Shown: positions 1-7,314 of the stretch, piece by piece
Position numbering within the stretch: the stretch's first letter is position 1
How the letters are laid out: every line of letters starts with the position of its first letter
Source: UMGS973 sp963609975
GTDB lineage: Bacteria; Bacillota; Clostridia; Peptostreptococcales; Anaerovoracaceae
Assembly (NCBI GenBank): GCA_963609975.1
Contig: CAVDMD010000038.1
Span: forward strand, 1-19,041
Length of the DNA stretch: 19,041 bases
Direction: 5' to 3'
Notes under the pieces: model-generated
Database searches by the model: none
What the model saw: only the letters and a program-made list of their open reading frames with translations
What the model was told of the DNA's origin: nothing
Translations under genes and position numbers: made by a program

Positions 1-155
1 TCAGTGATATACAAAGTAAATTTAACAGCACCGATATATGCCCAGTCTGCGGAAGCAGGCTTGTATTGAGAACAGCCAGACAAGGTTCAAATGCAGGAAA
101 ACAGTTTTACGGCTGTTCAAATTACCCAAAATGCAGATATACAAAGAACCTGTAA
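1..155 (+). CDS. C-terminal fragment of a protein ending in a topoisomerase-type C4 zinc ribbon (5' end outside window)
   Basis: The frame is open from base 3 to the TAA at 153-155 and encodes about 50 residues. It contains CPVCGSRLVLRTARQG followed by FYGCSNYPKCRYT. The CxxC and the CSNYPKC Cys pair, the Gly after the first pair and the FxGCxNxPxC pattern are the hallmarks of the C4 zinc ribbon found at the end of bacterial topoisomerase I. The same ribbon ends many nuclease- or helicase-like proteins, for example NERD, DUF2726 or UvrD-type. The domain probably binds zinc and single-stranded DNA. The rest of the protein lies outside the window, so its overall function cannot be given. A strong terminator follows 10 bases after the stop, so this is the last gene of its transcript. 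Confidence 0.8.
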   Translation, partial: SDIQSKFNSTDICPVCGSRLVLRTARQGSNAGKQFYGCSNYPKCRYTKNL

Positions 156-164
156 TTAAATCTA

Positions 165-199
165 AAAGCTCCCCGGGAATTATGTGCCGGGGAGTTTTT
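165..199. terminator. Intrinsic terminator after the zinc-ribbon gene, probably bidirectional
   Basis: An 8-bp G/C-rich stem pairs 169-176 (CTCCCCGG) with 187-194 (CCGGGGAG) around a 10-base loop. It is followed by T5 at 195-199 on the plus strand. An A4 run at 164-167 gives a shorter U tract for the minus-strand XRE gene that ends at 208, so one hairpin can serve both convergent transcripts. Confidence 0.85.
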
Positions 200-207
200 C
201 AGTCCTT

Positions 208-462
208 TTATTCATTTTCTTTTTCGTCTGCGCTGATTCCTTCAAAGAATTTCTCATAGTCCACACCGTATACCCTCTTCAGCGCCACGAGATCCGAAAC
301 TTTCAGATTTCCTGAAGCAAGCTCTATCTTTGAATAAGTGCTCCTTGATATGGTGCTTCCAAGAAGCTGCATCTTCTCTACAAGCTTGTACTGCGACAGG
401 CCGCGCTCTACTCTCAAAGCAATCAGGTTTTCCGCAAAGCGCCTGTTTATAATTATTTTCAT
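208..462 (-). CDS. Small XRE-family (Cro/CI-type) helix-turn-helix transcriptional regulator
   Basis: This 84-residue protein is essentially one HTH_XRE domain (about residues 8-70). LIALRVERGLSQYKLVEKM forms helices 1-2, and STISRSTYSKIELASGNLKV contains the recognition helix and the typical SKIE turn. LVALKRVYGVDYEKFF is the C-terminal helix pair. The tail is short and acidic and there is no separate sensor domain, as in small phage- or stress-type repressors. The ATG at 462-460 has an AGGGGA ribosome site just upstream on the minus strand. It is divergent from the Cys-rich small gene at 557, and the 94-base gap holds a plus-strand promoter and a minus-strand TATAAT (494-499). Control of itself and its neighbour is therefore plausible but inferred. 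Confidence 0.85.
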   Translation of the reverse strand: MKIIINRRFAENLIALRVERGLSQYKLVEKMQLLGSTISRSTYSKIELASGNLKVSDLVALKRVYGVDYEKFFEGISADEKENE

Positions 463-490
463 TTCGTTTCCCCTTACAGTTGGATTTGTA

Positions 491-520
491 TTGATTATAC
501 CCTCTGCAAGGTGGTATAAT
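491..520 (+). promoter_or_regulatory. Sigma-A type promoter for the Cys-rich small gene
   Basis: TTGATT at 491-496 and a consensus TATAAT at 515-520 are separated by 18 bases, with the gene start 36 bases downstream. A TATAAT also reads on the minus strand (494-499), inside this promoter, and could be the -10 of the divergent XRE gene. No convincing -35 was seen for that one. Confidence 0.6.
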
Positions 521-556
521 GGCGGTAACAGGGAGCCAAAACAAAGGAGCGGTATT

Positions 557-733
557 ATGATTAATTACGAAAAACGCATACGCAGTCTGACAATAGACAA
601 GCTGATAGAGCTTGAAAACTCAGTACACGAATGTACTGCCTGCTACTGCAGAGAATACTGCGACAGAATTTCAAAGGAGCAGCTTTCCTGTGACGAAACA
701 AGAAAAAAATGGCTTGCCTCCGAGGAGGAATAG
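557..733 (+). CDS. 58-residue Cys-rich hypothetical protein
   Basis: I do not recognise this family. The ATG at 557 is preceded by AAGGAG (544-549) at good spacing. A longer in-frame reading starting at 338 would run through the promoter and antisense to the XRE gene, so it is rejected. The protein is soluble and charged: an amphipathic N-terminal helix (about 5-22), a Cys cluster ECTACYCREYC around residues 25-35 (CxxCxCxxxC), one more Cys in EQLSCDE, and an acidic end EEE. Five Cys in 58 residues suggest metal binding or a redox role. Its stop lies 11 bases from the end of the convergent membrane-protein gene. Confidence 0.65.
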   Translation: MINYEKRIRSLTIDKLIELENSVHECTACYCREYCDRISKEQLSCDETRKKWLASEEE

Positions 734-744
734 CCATATAGATA

Positions 745-1428
745 TCACCTGTACCCTGATATGATTCTGTCGCACCATATGTATACAAGAGGCATTGCCG
801 CTATCACAGCAAGGTGTGCAAGCCCCGAACGGTCAAACTGCAGTACCAGATTAAATGTCTTATCCTCTGCAAGCAGATTCTGAACCAGAAGTCCGGTTCC
901 TGCCGCGGCAATACATATCAGAAAACATATCATCTCTCTGACCTTTCCCGACAGCACACAGTAAATTCCGCTGCCTGCGGCAAACAAAAGACAGGCTGCG
1001 GCATAAATATACACAGGACCGAAAGCCCTGCCTCCTCCTGCTGCCGACACTGCCGCAAATATCACAGCCGGCACCCACAGTATCACAGCCGCTTTTCCAT
1101 ACACTGCAGCGTGTTTTCTGCCCAATGCGCAATATGCGCAGATATATACGACAGGCACCGCTATGCCGCCAAGGCAGGCTGCCGTAAGCGCTCTTATCAC
1201 CTGCTCTGCCGCAAAGCTTTCGCATACTGCGACAAGGCCATGCAGCGCAGCTCCTGCAATTCCTGCCGCAGACACCGCTGCAAACATCAGAATGCTCATT
1301 TTGCTGACAGTACCCCTGCCTGCGTGTTTTCTATACGTCATATATGCAGAGCCTGCCGCCATCAGGCTTATTATAAAGTCTGTGCCCGCAGTCACTATAT
1401 CAGGCTGCTGCGTAAATATATCATTCAT
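745..1428 (-). CDS. Seven-helix integral membrane protein of unknown function
   Basis: The 227-residue protein is almost entirely hydrophobic. It has about seven membrane segments (near residues 13-32, 44-63, 78-98, 108-128, 134-154, 162-184 and 203-220), joined by short loops such as RKHAGRG, LGRKHAA and SGKVREM. The composition is rich in Ala, Gly and Cys, with no catalytic or transporter motif that I recognise. It vaguely resembles uncharacterised DUF-type seven-helix proteins of Clostridia, but I cannot assign a family. The ATG at 1428-1426 has an AGAGGGA-type ribosome site. The gene is transcribed away from the two-component system at 1539, from a promoter in the 110-base divergent gap. 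Confidence 0.7.
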   Translation of the reverse strand: MNDIFTQQPDIVTAGTDFIISLMAAGSAYMTYRKHAGRGTVSKMSILMFAAVSAAGIAGAALHGLVAVCESFAAEQVIRALTAACLGGIAVPVVYICAYCALGRKHAAVYGKAAVILWVPAVIFAAVSAAGGGRAFGPVYIYAAACLLFAAGSGIYCVLSGKVREMICFLICIAAAGTGLLVQNLLAEDKTFNLVLQFDRSGLAHLAVIAAMPLVYIWCDRIISGYR

Positions 1429-1456
1429 ATTCTTTTCCCTCTCTGCCTACAATTTT

Positions 1457-1484
1457 ATCATATAACAAAACAAAAAAGATGCAA
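1457..1484 (-). promoter_or_regulatory. Candidate sigma-A promoter for the membrane-protein gene
   Basis: On the minus strand, TTGCAT (1484-1479) and TATGAT (1462-1457) are separated by 16 bases, about 30 bases upstream of the ATG. The gap is A/T-rich, so chance matches are possible. Confidence 0.45.
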
Positions 1485-1501
1485 TCGGTATTTTTTTGGT
1501 C

Positions 1502-1507
1502 TATAAT
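1502..1507 (+). promoter_or_regulatory. Probable -10 element of the two-component operon
   Basis: A consensus TATAAT lies at 1502-1507, 31 bases before the response-regulator ATG. At the matching -35 position (1479-1484) the sequence is ATGCAA, a poor match. The promoter may therefore be weak or activator-dependent, but I see no clear TTAACA-like repeats here. Confidence 0.45.
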
Positions 1508-1538
1508 ATACACAGCTTATAAATTACGGAGAAATATT

Positions 1539-2210
1539 ATGATTTACTTACTTGAAGACGACGAAAACATACGCGAGCTTGTATGCTATTCACTGAACGT
1601 GACAGGAAACGAGGCAACCGGCTTTGCAGCTCCCTCTCTGTTCTGGAAAGCTGTTTCCGAAGCCCTTCCGGAGCTTGTAATCCTTGATGTCATGCTGCCC
1701 GAAGAAGACGGGCTTCAGGTGCTTTCCAAACTGCGCGGCAAAGCTGCAACCGCTGACATCCCCGTTATAATGCTTACAGCAAAAGGCAGTGAATTTGACA
1801 AGGTTACGGCCCTTGATGCCGGGGCTGATGATTACATCACAAAGCCCTTCGGCGTTATGGAGCTGGTGTCAAGAGTCAAGGCAGTACTTCGCAGAAGCTG
1901 TATTTCCATTCAGGACAAAACCTATACAGCAGGCTCTCTGTGCCTGTCTGTTTCAAAGCATAGGGTGACAGTATCCGGCAATGAAATCGCTCTTACCTAC
2001 AAGGAATTCGAACTTCTTAAATACCTGTTTGAAAACAAGGGCATGGTACTGAGCAGAGATCAGATACTGCAGCATATATGGGGCTATGATTTTGACGGCG
2101 AAAACCGCACCGTCGATGTGCATATAAGGACGCTTCGGCACAAGCTGTCCGACGCAGGCAGTCTGATAGAAACAATCCGCGGAGTCGGCTACAGAATTGG
2201 TGATAAATAG
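1539..2210 (+). CDS. OmpR/PhoB-family response regulator (PhoP/PhoB-like)
   Basis: The 223-residue protein has a receiver domain at about 1-118 and a winged-helix DNA-binding domain at about 125-222. Receiver landmarks are all present: acidic pocket E6-D7-D8, phospho-acceptor D50 in ILDVMLP, T80 in MLTAKG and K102 in ITKPF. The C-terminal domain shows EFELLKYLFENKG, LSRDQILQHIWG and the DNA-contact and wing segment TVDVHIRTLRHKL to IRGVGYRI. ATG 1539 has CGGAG at 1527-1531; an upstream in-frame ATG at 1479 lies before the -10 box and is rejected. The kinase gene starts immediately after its stop codon. The downstream phosphate transporter with Pho-type boxes suggests a phosphate-starvation regulator; this is inference from context. 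Confidence 0.92.
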   Translation: MIYLLEDDENIRELVCYSLNVTGNEATGFAAPSLFWKAVSEALPELVILDVMLPEEDGLQVLSKLRGKAATADIPVIMLTAKGSEFDKVTALDAGADDYITKPFGVMELVSRVKAVLRRSCISIQDKTYTAGSLCLSVSKHRVTVSGNEIALTYKEFELLKYLFENKGMVLSRDQILQHIWGYDFDGENRTVDVHIRTLRHKLSDAGSLIETIRGVGYRIGDK

Positions 2211-3851
2211 ATGAAAATACGCATATTCCGAAACACCCTGATTGCAATACTGTGCTTTGTAATCGCATCAACAGGCATTACTCTCAATGCCTCATACAAA
2301 TATTTCAACAGGCAGCTCGAAACAGAACTCGGTCAGGAGGCGGCCTGTGCGGCAGCCGGTCTCAAACTTGGCGGCACAGACTATCTTGAGAGCATATCCG
2401 CAGATGAAACAAGACTGACATGGATAGACAAAACCGGCGATGTGCTGTATGACAGCAGAGCTGAAGCCTCCGAAATGGCAAACCATCTCAACCGCGAGGA
2501 AATAAAAGAGGCTATGTCAAATGGCTTCGGAACAGCTGTCAGAAACTCAGGCACACTGTCGGTACAGACCGTATATTATGCCCTCAGGCTGGATGACGGC
2601 ACTGTCCTGAGAGTTTCTTCAAACCAGTACACATTTCTAACGGTTCTCAAAGATATGACAAAAGCGGTTTTTCTGATTCTTGCATTTGCCTTTATTCTCA
2701 GCACAATTATAGCGTTCAGGCTGTCATCAAGAATCGTAAAGCCTCTTGAGAACATAGAGCTTGATACCCCTGACAGGGAAGAAATCTATGACGAACTGAA
2801 GCCTGCGGTTGCAAGGCTCAAATCTCAAAGCCAGAAAATACTGTCGCAGATAGACAGCCTCAAACTGCAGCAGGCTCAGCTCAGCGCCACAATGGAAAGC
2901 ATGAGCGAGGGCATGATAATAACCAATACAAAAGCAGAAATTCTCTCCTGCAACCACAGCGCTCTAAAGCTTCTTGGCTTTACCGGTGAGGGAAACCCTT
3001 TTCATGTGCTGGATCTCAACAGAGATTTCAGATTCAGACACGCTGTTCTCTGTGCGCTTGAGGGCAAACGCAGCTCCTGCACCATGCATATCGGTGACAC
3101 ATACTGCGAAGTGATAGCCGCTCCCGTAATTCACGAGGACGAAAAAGAGGGTCTTGTCATAATGGTAATTGATGAAACCGAAAAAGAAAAAAGAGATGTT
3201 CTCAGAAGAGAATTTACCTCAAATGTATCTCACGAGCTCAAAACCCCTCTTACATCTATTTCAGGATTTGCAGAGCTTATCAAAAACGGTCTTGCAGATG
3301 AGAATACCTCTGTAAGATTTGCCGACAACATATACAAGGAGGCTCAGCGCCTCATAACCCTTGTAAACGATATAATCAGGCTTTCGCAGCTTGACGGCGG
3401 AGAAATCCCTTACGACAAAGAGCCTGTTGACCTTTATCAGGTTGCTTCCGAGGTGATATCAAGGCTTGCGCCTGTTGCCGAAAAAGCCGGTGTGACTCTT
3501 GCCGTGTCAGGCGAAAGCTCTTTTGTTGACGGCAATCGCCGCATACTCGATGAAATAATTTCAAACCTCTGCGACAATGCCATAAAATACAACTCCGCCG
3601 GAGGCCATGCCGAAGTTATCGTATCAGACAGGCAGATTACGGTCAGAGATGACGGCATAGGAATACCCTCCGATCAGCAGAGCCGCATATTTGAAAGGTT
3701 TTACAGAGTTGACAAGAGCCATTCCAAAGAGGTCGGAGGTACAGGACTTGGGCTTTCCATAGTCAAACATGGCGCAATGTATCACAATGCAGATATAAAA
3801 ACAGACAGCACTCCTGGCGTCGGCACCTCCATCTCACTCTATTTCAGATAG
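2211..3851 (+). CDS. PhoR-like membrane sensor histidine kinase with PAS domain
   Basis: The protein has 546 residues. Order: short cytoplasmic start, TM1 (about 7-27), an extracytoplasmic sensor of about 115 residues, TM2 (about 147-169), a short linker and coiled region, a PAS domain (about 222-320), HisKA (phospho-acceptor His341 in NVSHELKTPLTS) and HATPase_c. The latter has N456 in the N box NLCDNAIKY, the G1 box DDGIGIP and the G2 box GGTGLGLS. Length and layout match the PhoR/ResE group. ATG 2211 directly abuts the response-regulator TAG with no spacer, so the two are translationally coupled. It presumably autophosphorylates and phosphorylates D50 of the neighbour. The signal is unknown; phosphate limitation is suggested only by the adjacent transporter and Pho boxes. 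Confidence 0.92.
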   Translation: MKIRIFRNTLIAILCFVIASTGITLNASYKYFNRQLETELGQEAACAAAGLKLGGTDYLESISADETRLTWIDKTGDVLYDSRAEASEMANHLNREEIKEAMSNGFGTAVRNSGTLSVQTVYYALRLDDGTVLRVSSNQYTFLTVLKDMTKAVFLILAFAFILSTIIAFRLSSRIVKPLENIELDTPDREEIYDELKPAVARLKSQSQKILSQIDSLKLQQAQLSATMESMSEGMIITNTKAEILSCNHSALKLLGFTGEGNPFHVLDLNRDFRFRHAVLCALEGKRSSCTMHIGDTYCEVIAAPVIHEDEKEGLVIMVIDETEKEKRDVLRREFTSNVSHELKTPLTSISGFAELIKNGLADENTSVRFADNIYKEAQRLITLVNDIIRLSQLDGGEIPYDKEPVDLYQVASEVISRLAPVAEKAGVTLAVSGESSFVDGNRRILDEIISNLCDNAIKYNSAGGHAEVIVSDRQITVRDDGIGIPSDQQSRIFERFYRVDKSHSKEVGGTGLGLSIVKHGAMYHNADIKTDSTPGVGTSISLYFR

Positions 3852-3863
3852 ACTGCAATATAT

Positions 3864-3902
3864 TTTACACAGATTTAACACAATTCATAATTAAAATTTC
3901 AT
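3864..3902 (+). promoter_or_regulatory. Putative Pho box: four TTAACA-like direct repeats at 11-bp spacing
   Basis: TTTACA (3864), TTAACA (3875), CATAAT (3886) and TTTCAT (3897) are each followed by 5 bases, giving an exact 11-bp period on one face of the helix. Bacillus PhoP binds TT(A/T/C)ACA-like repeats with 4-6 bp gaps upstream of activated promoters. A possible -10, TATCAT at 3913-3918, lies just downstream, which would put the boxes at about -20 to -60, the usual place. The first two boxes are good and the last two weaker. Confidence 0.6.
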
Positions 3903-3907
3903 ACTTG

Positions 3908-3941
3908 CCGTATATCATGTGCTCTGACATATGATATACGG
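3908..3941. repeat. Perfect 11-bp inverted repeat abutting the transporter ribosome site
   Basis: CCGTATATCAT (3908-3918) is exactly inverted at 3931-3941 around a 12-base loop. The distal arm ends in the first two G of the GGAGG ribosome site (3940-3944). It could be a DNA operator over the start of transcription or, if the transcript begins upstream of it, an RNA hairpin that partly covers the ribosome site. There is no T run, so it is not a terminator. Confidence 0.7.
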
Positions 3942-3950
3942 AGGTATCTG

Positions 3951-5696
3951 ATGAATATTTTTGATTTTCTATCCCTTATAGGGGGACTGGCACTGTTCCT
4001 GTTCGGTATGCAGGTTATGGGCAGCGCCCTCGAAAAAAAAGCCGGCGGTCAGCTTAATACCGTTCTTGACAAAATAACGGACAACCCTATCAAGGGCTTT
4101 GGTCTTGGTCTTGGCATAACTTCAATCATACAGAGTTCATCCGCCACCACTGTAATGCTGGTCGGACTTGTAAACTCTGAAATCATAACTCTCAAGCAGT
4201 CCATCTACGTTATAATGGGGGCCAATGTGGGTACCACCGTAACGGCATGGATTCTGAGTCTGACAGGCATAAGCGGCGACAGTGTGATAGTTCAGCTCCT
4301 GAAGCCGTCCTCGTTCACTCCGATCCTTGCACTTATAGGCATAATCTTCTATATGTTTGTAAAAAACACCGAAAAAAAAGATACAGGCATGATACTGCTG
4401 GGATTTGCCGTGCTGATGTACGGTATGGAAGCAATGTCAGGCTCTGTTTCGGGACTCAAAGATGTTGAGGGCTTCACAAATCTGCTCACCGTATTTTCAA
4501 ACCCTGTTCTGGGCGTTTTGGCAGGTGCGCTGCTTACAGCAATAATACAGAGCTCGTCTGCCTCGGTCGGCATCCTGCAGGCACTGTCCACCACAGGCGC
4601 AATAACCTATGCATCTGCAATCCCTATCATCATGGGACAGAATATAGGCACCTGTGTTACAGCACTCATATCATCCATAGGCGCAAACAAAAACGCCAAG
4701 CGTGTTGCATTTGTCCACCTGTATTTCAATATAATCGGTACAATTGTGCTGCTGCTTCTGTTTTATGCCGTTAATGCTTTTGTAGATTTTGCATTCGTGG
4801 ATATGCAGGCAAATCAGGTCGGAATAGCGATTGTGCACAGTATGTTCAATCTGCTTTGTACTGCGATGCTGCTGCCGTTTGGAGGTATGCTCGGAAAGCT
4901 GGCAACACTGACTATCAAAGATGCTCCTTCCAGGGAAGAAGCTTCTCTGCTTGATGAAAGACTGCTTGTTACTCCTTCAGTAGCGCTTGACCGCGCCGAA
5001 ACCGTAACCGCAGAGATGGCAAATACTTCAATAAGCGCAATTAAAACAGCAATGCCGCTTCTCAGAAATTACGATGCCGGCACTGCAAAAGCCGTAAGAA
5101 AACATGAAAAAGAAGCTGATGTTTATGAAGATGCCATAGGCTCATACCTTGTAAAACTCTCCGGTGAAGATGTATCGGAAACCGAAAACCACAAAATAAC
5201 GAAGCTTCTCAAGCTCATAGGAGATTTTGAAAGAATCTCCGACCATGCCGTAAACATTGTGGAATCTGCCGAAGAAATACACAGCAAGCATATTGAGTTC
5301 TCAGATGAAGCAAAGCACGAGATTTCAATATTAAAAAATGCGGTATTTGAAATTACGGATCTGGCCTGCGATGCTTTTACTGAAAACGATCTTGACAAGG
5401 CAGCTCTTGTAGAGCCTCTGGAACAGACCATAGATATACTGGTAGAGCAGATAAAGCTCCACCATGTACTGAGACTTCAAAAAAGCGAATGTACTATAGA
5501 TCACGGGTTCGTACTGTCTGACATTCTTACAAATCTCGAAAGGATATCAGACCACTGCTCCAATATAGCGGCCTGCATCACTGAAATATCAGAGAACGCA
5601 TCATTTGATATGCACAAGTATCTTGGCGATCTGAGAAACGATACGGAAGAATTCAAATCAAACTTCAAAATGTACAAGAACAAATATTCGCTTTAG
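3951..5696 (+). CDS. Na+/phosphate cotransporter (NptA/SLC34-like) with C-terminal PhoU-like domain
   Basis: The protein has 581 residues. The membrane half (about 1-320) carries the two inverted QSSS repeats of the Na/Pi family: IIQSSSATTVML at 59-70 (Q61) and IIQSSSASVGIL (Q200). Each is followed by a paired GANVGTTVTA or GQNIGTCVTA segment. The soluble half (about 345-575) is a two-repeat helical PhoU-like region, with EKEADVYED followed by LIGDFERISDHAVNI, and later ILTNLERISDHCSNI. The family moves phosphate with sodium across the cytoplasmic membrane; the PhoU-like tail may gate or regulate transport. A Pho-type box and an inverted repeat lie in the 99-base gap after the PhoR-like kinase, so phosphate-starvation induction is likely. 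A GGAGG ribosome site (3940-3944) supports ATG 3951. Confidence 0.92.
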   Translation: MNIFDFLSLIGGLALFLFGMQVMGSALEKKAGGQLNTVLDKITDNPIKGFGLGLGITSIIQSSSATTVMLVGLVNSEIITLKQSIYVIMGANVGTTVTAWILSLTGISGDSVIVQLLKPSSFTPILALIGIIFYMFVKNTEKKDTGMILLGFAVLMYGMEAMSGSVSGLKDVEGFTNLLTVFSNPVLGVLAGALLTAIIQSSSASVGILQALSTTGAITYASAIPIIMGQNIGTCVTALISSIGANKNAKRVAFVHLYFNIIGTIVLLLLFYAVNAFVDFAFVDMQANQVGIAIVHSMFNLLCTAMLLPFGGMLGKLATLTIKDAPSREEASLLDERLLVTPSVALDRAETVTAEMANTSISAIKTAMPLLRNYDAGTAKAVRKHEKEADVYEDAIGSYLVKLSGEDVSETENHKITKLLKLIGDFERISDHAVNIVESAEEIHSKHIEFSDEAKHEISILKNAVFEITDLACDAFTENDLDKAALVEPLEQTIDILVEQIKLHHVLRLQKSECTIDHGFVLSDILTNLERISDHCSNIAACITEISENASFDMHKYLGDLRNDTEEFKSNFKMYKNKYSL

Positions 5697-5704
5697 GGCA
5701 GCAG

Positions 5705-5760
5705 AAAAGATACATCTCAATCAGGGCTTTTAAGCCGGTTGAAATGTATCTTTTATTTTT
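5705..5760. terminator. Bidirectional intrinsic terminator between the phosphate transporter and spoIVA
   Basis: AAAAGATACAT (5705-5715) pairs perfectly with ATGTATCTTTT (5744-5754), with more pairing inside (CAA/TTG, GGCT/AGCC). The T-rich tail continues to about 5760, and the A run on the other side serves the convergent spoIVA transcript. Confidence 0.85.
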
Positions 5761-5769
5761 ATATTCATA

Positions 5770-7248
5770 TTACAGCACTATGCATATAAAGAAATCCCTG
5801 CCCTCGTCGGATATTTTCTGCAGTGAATTCTGTATCTTAACCCTTATATTCTCCGGCACATTTGACAGCTTGTTTTCCATCTGTTCCGTCACCATCTCCT
5901 GCAGGGATTTGCCGAATATATTGGTATCCCATATTTTTGACGGATCTGTTTCAAACTCTGTAAGCAGATATTTTATCAGATCCTCCGACTGCGCCTCGCT
6001 TCCCACCACAGGCGCAACCTCGGTGGTTATATCAGTCCGTATAATGTGCAGGCTCGGCGCCTTTGCCGTCATTCTTATTCCGAATTTGCTGCCCTGCCTG
6101 AAAATCTCAGGCTCCTGCAGCACCATTTCAGACAGTTTGGGCTGAACAATTCCGTATCCTTTTTCCTCTACCTGCTTCATGGCATCTTCAAGCTTGTCAT
6201 AGGCTCTCTTTGAAGCCGCAAACTCCTTCAGCAGCGCAAAAAATCCGGCATCATCCGAAACCTCCTCGCCCAGCAGTTCCTCTACAACCCTGTAAAAAAG
6301 CCCCTGTGCAAGTTCAAGATTCACCTCCGCAGCACCTGTGCCAAGATCCATGCCGGCAATCGACACGCCTGTCACTATTTCACCGTCTGCAAGCTTTGAA
6401 ATTCCTGTTTCTATGTCATCTACGCTTTCAAAGCTTTCGGCCCACCCTTTTATATTGTCTATCACTGCGGCTTTTATCCAGTGGTCTATATCAACGCCGT
6501 CCATAAACCCCGGCATATTAAAGCCTATCTGTGACACAGGGAACTGATACAGCACGCTCTGTAAAATCCCGTCAAGATCTGCCCTGCTCATCTTCATGCA
6601 GTCTACGGCCGTAACCGGAACCCTGTGTTTTTCTTTCATGGTCTTTACAAGGTCTGCTGTAAATCTGCTTTCCGGCTCCGCTGAATTTACGATTACCGCA
6701 AACGGCCTGCCAAGCTCCTTCAGTTCCTGTATGGTTCTGTCCTCTGCCTCTATGTATGCCTCCCGCCTGAGATCGCCTATGGTTCCGTCCGTTGTGACGG
6801 CTATACCTATTGTTGAATGGTCTGTTATCACCTTGCGAGTTCCTGTTTCGGCAGCTTCTGCAAATGTCATTTCCTCATCACTCCATGGAGTTCTGACCAT
6901 TCTGGCTCTGCCCTCCTCCTCGCATCCCATGGCGCCGGGAACGAGATATCCCACGCAGTCCACCATTCTCACCTTGAAGCTGACATTGTGGGGAAGTGTC
7001 AGAGTAACAGCTTCTGCCGGCACAAATTTAGGCTCCGTTGTGGTTATGGTTCTGCCGCTTCCGCTCTGAGGCAGCTCATCAAGCACTCGCTGTCTTACAT
7101 AAAGATTATCCACATTAGGAAGCACCATAAGATCCATAAACCTTTTGATGAAAGTTGACTTGCCTGTTCTGACGGGGCCTACCACTCCTGCGTATATGCA
7201 GCCCTGTGTTCTTTCTGCTATATTCCCGTATATATCTGAATTATTCAA
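5770..7248 (-). CDS. spoIVA: Stage IV sporulation protein A, spore coat morphogenetic ATPase
   Basis: The 492-residue protein has the family's usual length. The N terminus is a P-loop TRAFAC-type ATPase: Walker A GPVRTGKST with K30, the sensor-Thr stretch RTITTTEPKFVPAEAV, and MVDCVGYLVPGAMG as the Walker B and switch region. The conserved DHSTIGIAVTTDGTIGD follows. The middle and C-terminal domains follow typical SpoIVA sequence. In the mother cell SpoIVA hydrolyses ATP to polymerise into the basement layer of the spore coat on the forespore. The start is a TTG (7248-7246), placed by GGGAGG 8 bases upstream; no better ATG exists. A likely sigma-E promoter lies at 7281-7309. The gene follows the thioesterase on the same strand but probably has its own timing. 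Confidence 0.97.
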   Translation of the reverse strand: MNNSDIYGNIAERTQGCIYAGVVGPVRTGKSTFIKRFMDLMVLPNVDNLYVRQRVLDELPQSGSGRTITTTEPKFVPAEAVTLTLPHNVSFKVRMVDCVGYLVPGAMGCEEEGRARMVRTPWSDEEMTFAEAAETGTRKVITDHSTIGIAVTTDGTIGDLRREAYIEAEDRTIQELKELGRPFAVIVNSAEPESRFTADLVKTMKEKHRVPVTAVDCMKMSRADLDGILQSVLYQFPVSQIGFNMPGFMDGVDIDHWIKAAVIDNIKGWAESFESVDDIETGISKLADGEIVTGVSIAGMDLGTGAAEVNLELAQGLFYRVVEELLGEEVSDDAGFFALLKEFAASKRAYDKLEDAMKQVEEKGYGIVQPKLSEMVLQEPEIFRQGSKFGIRMTAKAPSLHIIRTDITTEVAPVVGSEAQSEDLIKYLLTEFETDPSKIWDTNIFGKSLQEMVTEQMENKLSNVPENIRVKIQNSLQKISDEGRDFFICIVL

Positions 7249-7263
7249 AATAAAGACCTCCCC

Positions 7264-7290
7264 TTAGTATACTTGCTACAAGTATATTAA
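7264..7290. repeat. 12-bp inverted repeat with one mismatch in the spoIVA leader/promoter
   Basis: The arms at 7264-7275 and 7279-7290 pair at 11 of 12 positions around a 3-base centre (CTA). The single mismatch is G7267/T7287. The repeat covers the proposed -10 of spoIVA and its start of transcription and ends just before the ribosome site. It has the shape of a repressor operator, but no partner is known. Confidence 0.6.
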
Positions 7291-7309
7291 AGAGAGGCAC
7301 CTGATATTC
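7281..7309 (-). promoter_or_regulatory. Candidate sigma-E (mother-cell) promoter of spoIVA
   Basis: On the minus strand, GAATATC (7309-7303), 14 bases, then AATATACT (7288-7281). The Bacillus sigma-E pattern is KMATATT, 14-15 bases, CATACAMT; the matches here are 6 of 7 and 6 of 8 with correct spacing. It lies about 30-60 bases ahead of the TTG start. It sits immediately after the stop of the thioesterase gene (7315). Confidence 0.5.
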
Positions 7310-7314
7310 TGATA

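Noticed and set aside
735..762. Weak inverted repeat (ATATCA/TGATAT) between the convergent small gene and membrane-protein gene
   Set aside because: The stem is only about 6-7 bp, A/T-rich and without a T run, so I do not call a terminator.
814..1506. A 230-residue open frame on the plus strand
   Set aside because: It lies antisense to the membrane-protein gene, has Cys/His/Arg-rich low-quality sequence and no ribosome site, and runs through the divergent promoter region.
1479..1538. Upstream in-frame start for the response regulator
   Set aside because: It precedes the TATAAT at 1502 and the receiver domain normally begins at the later Met with its own ribosome site.
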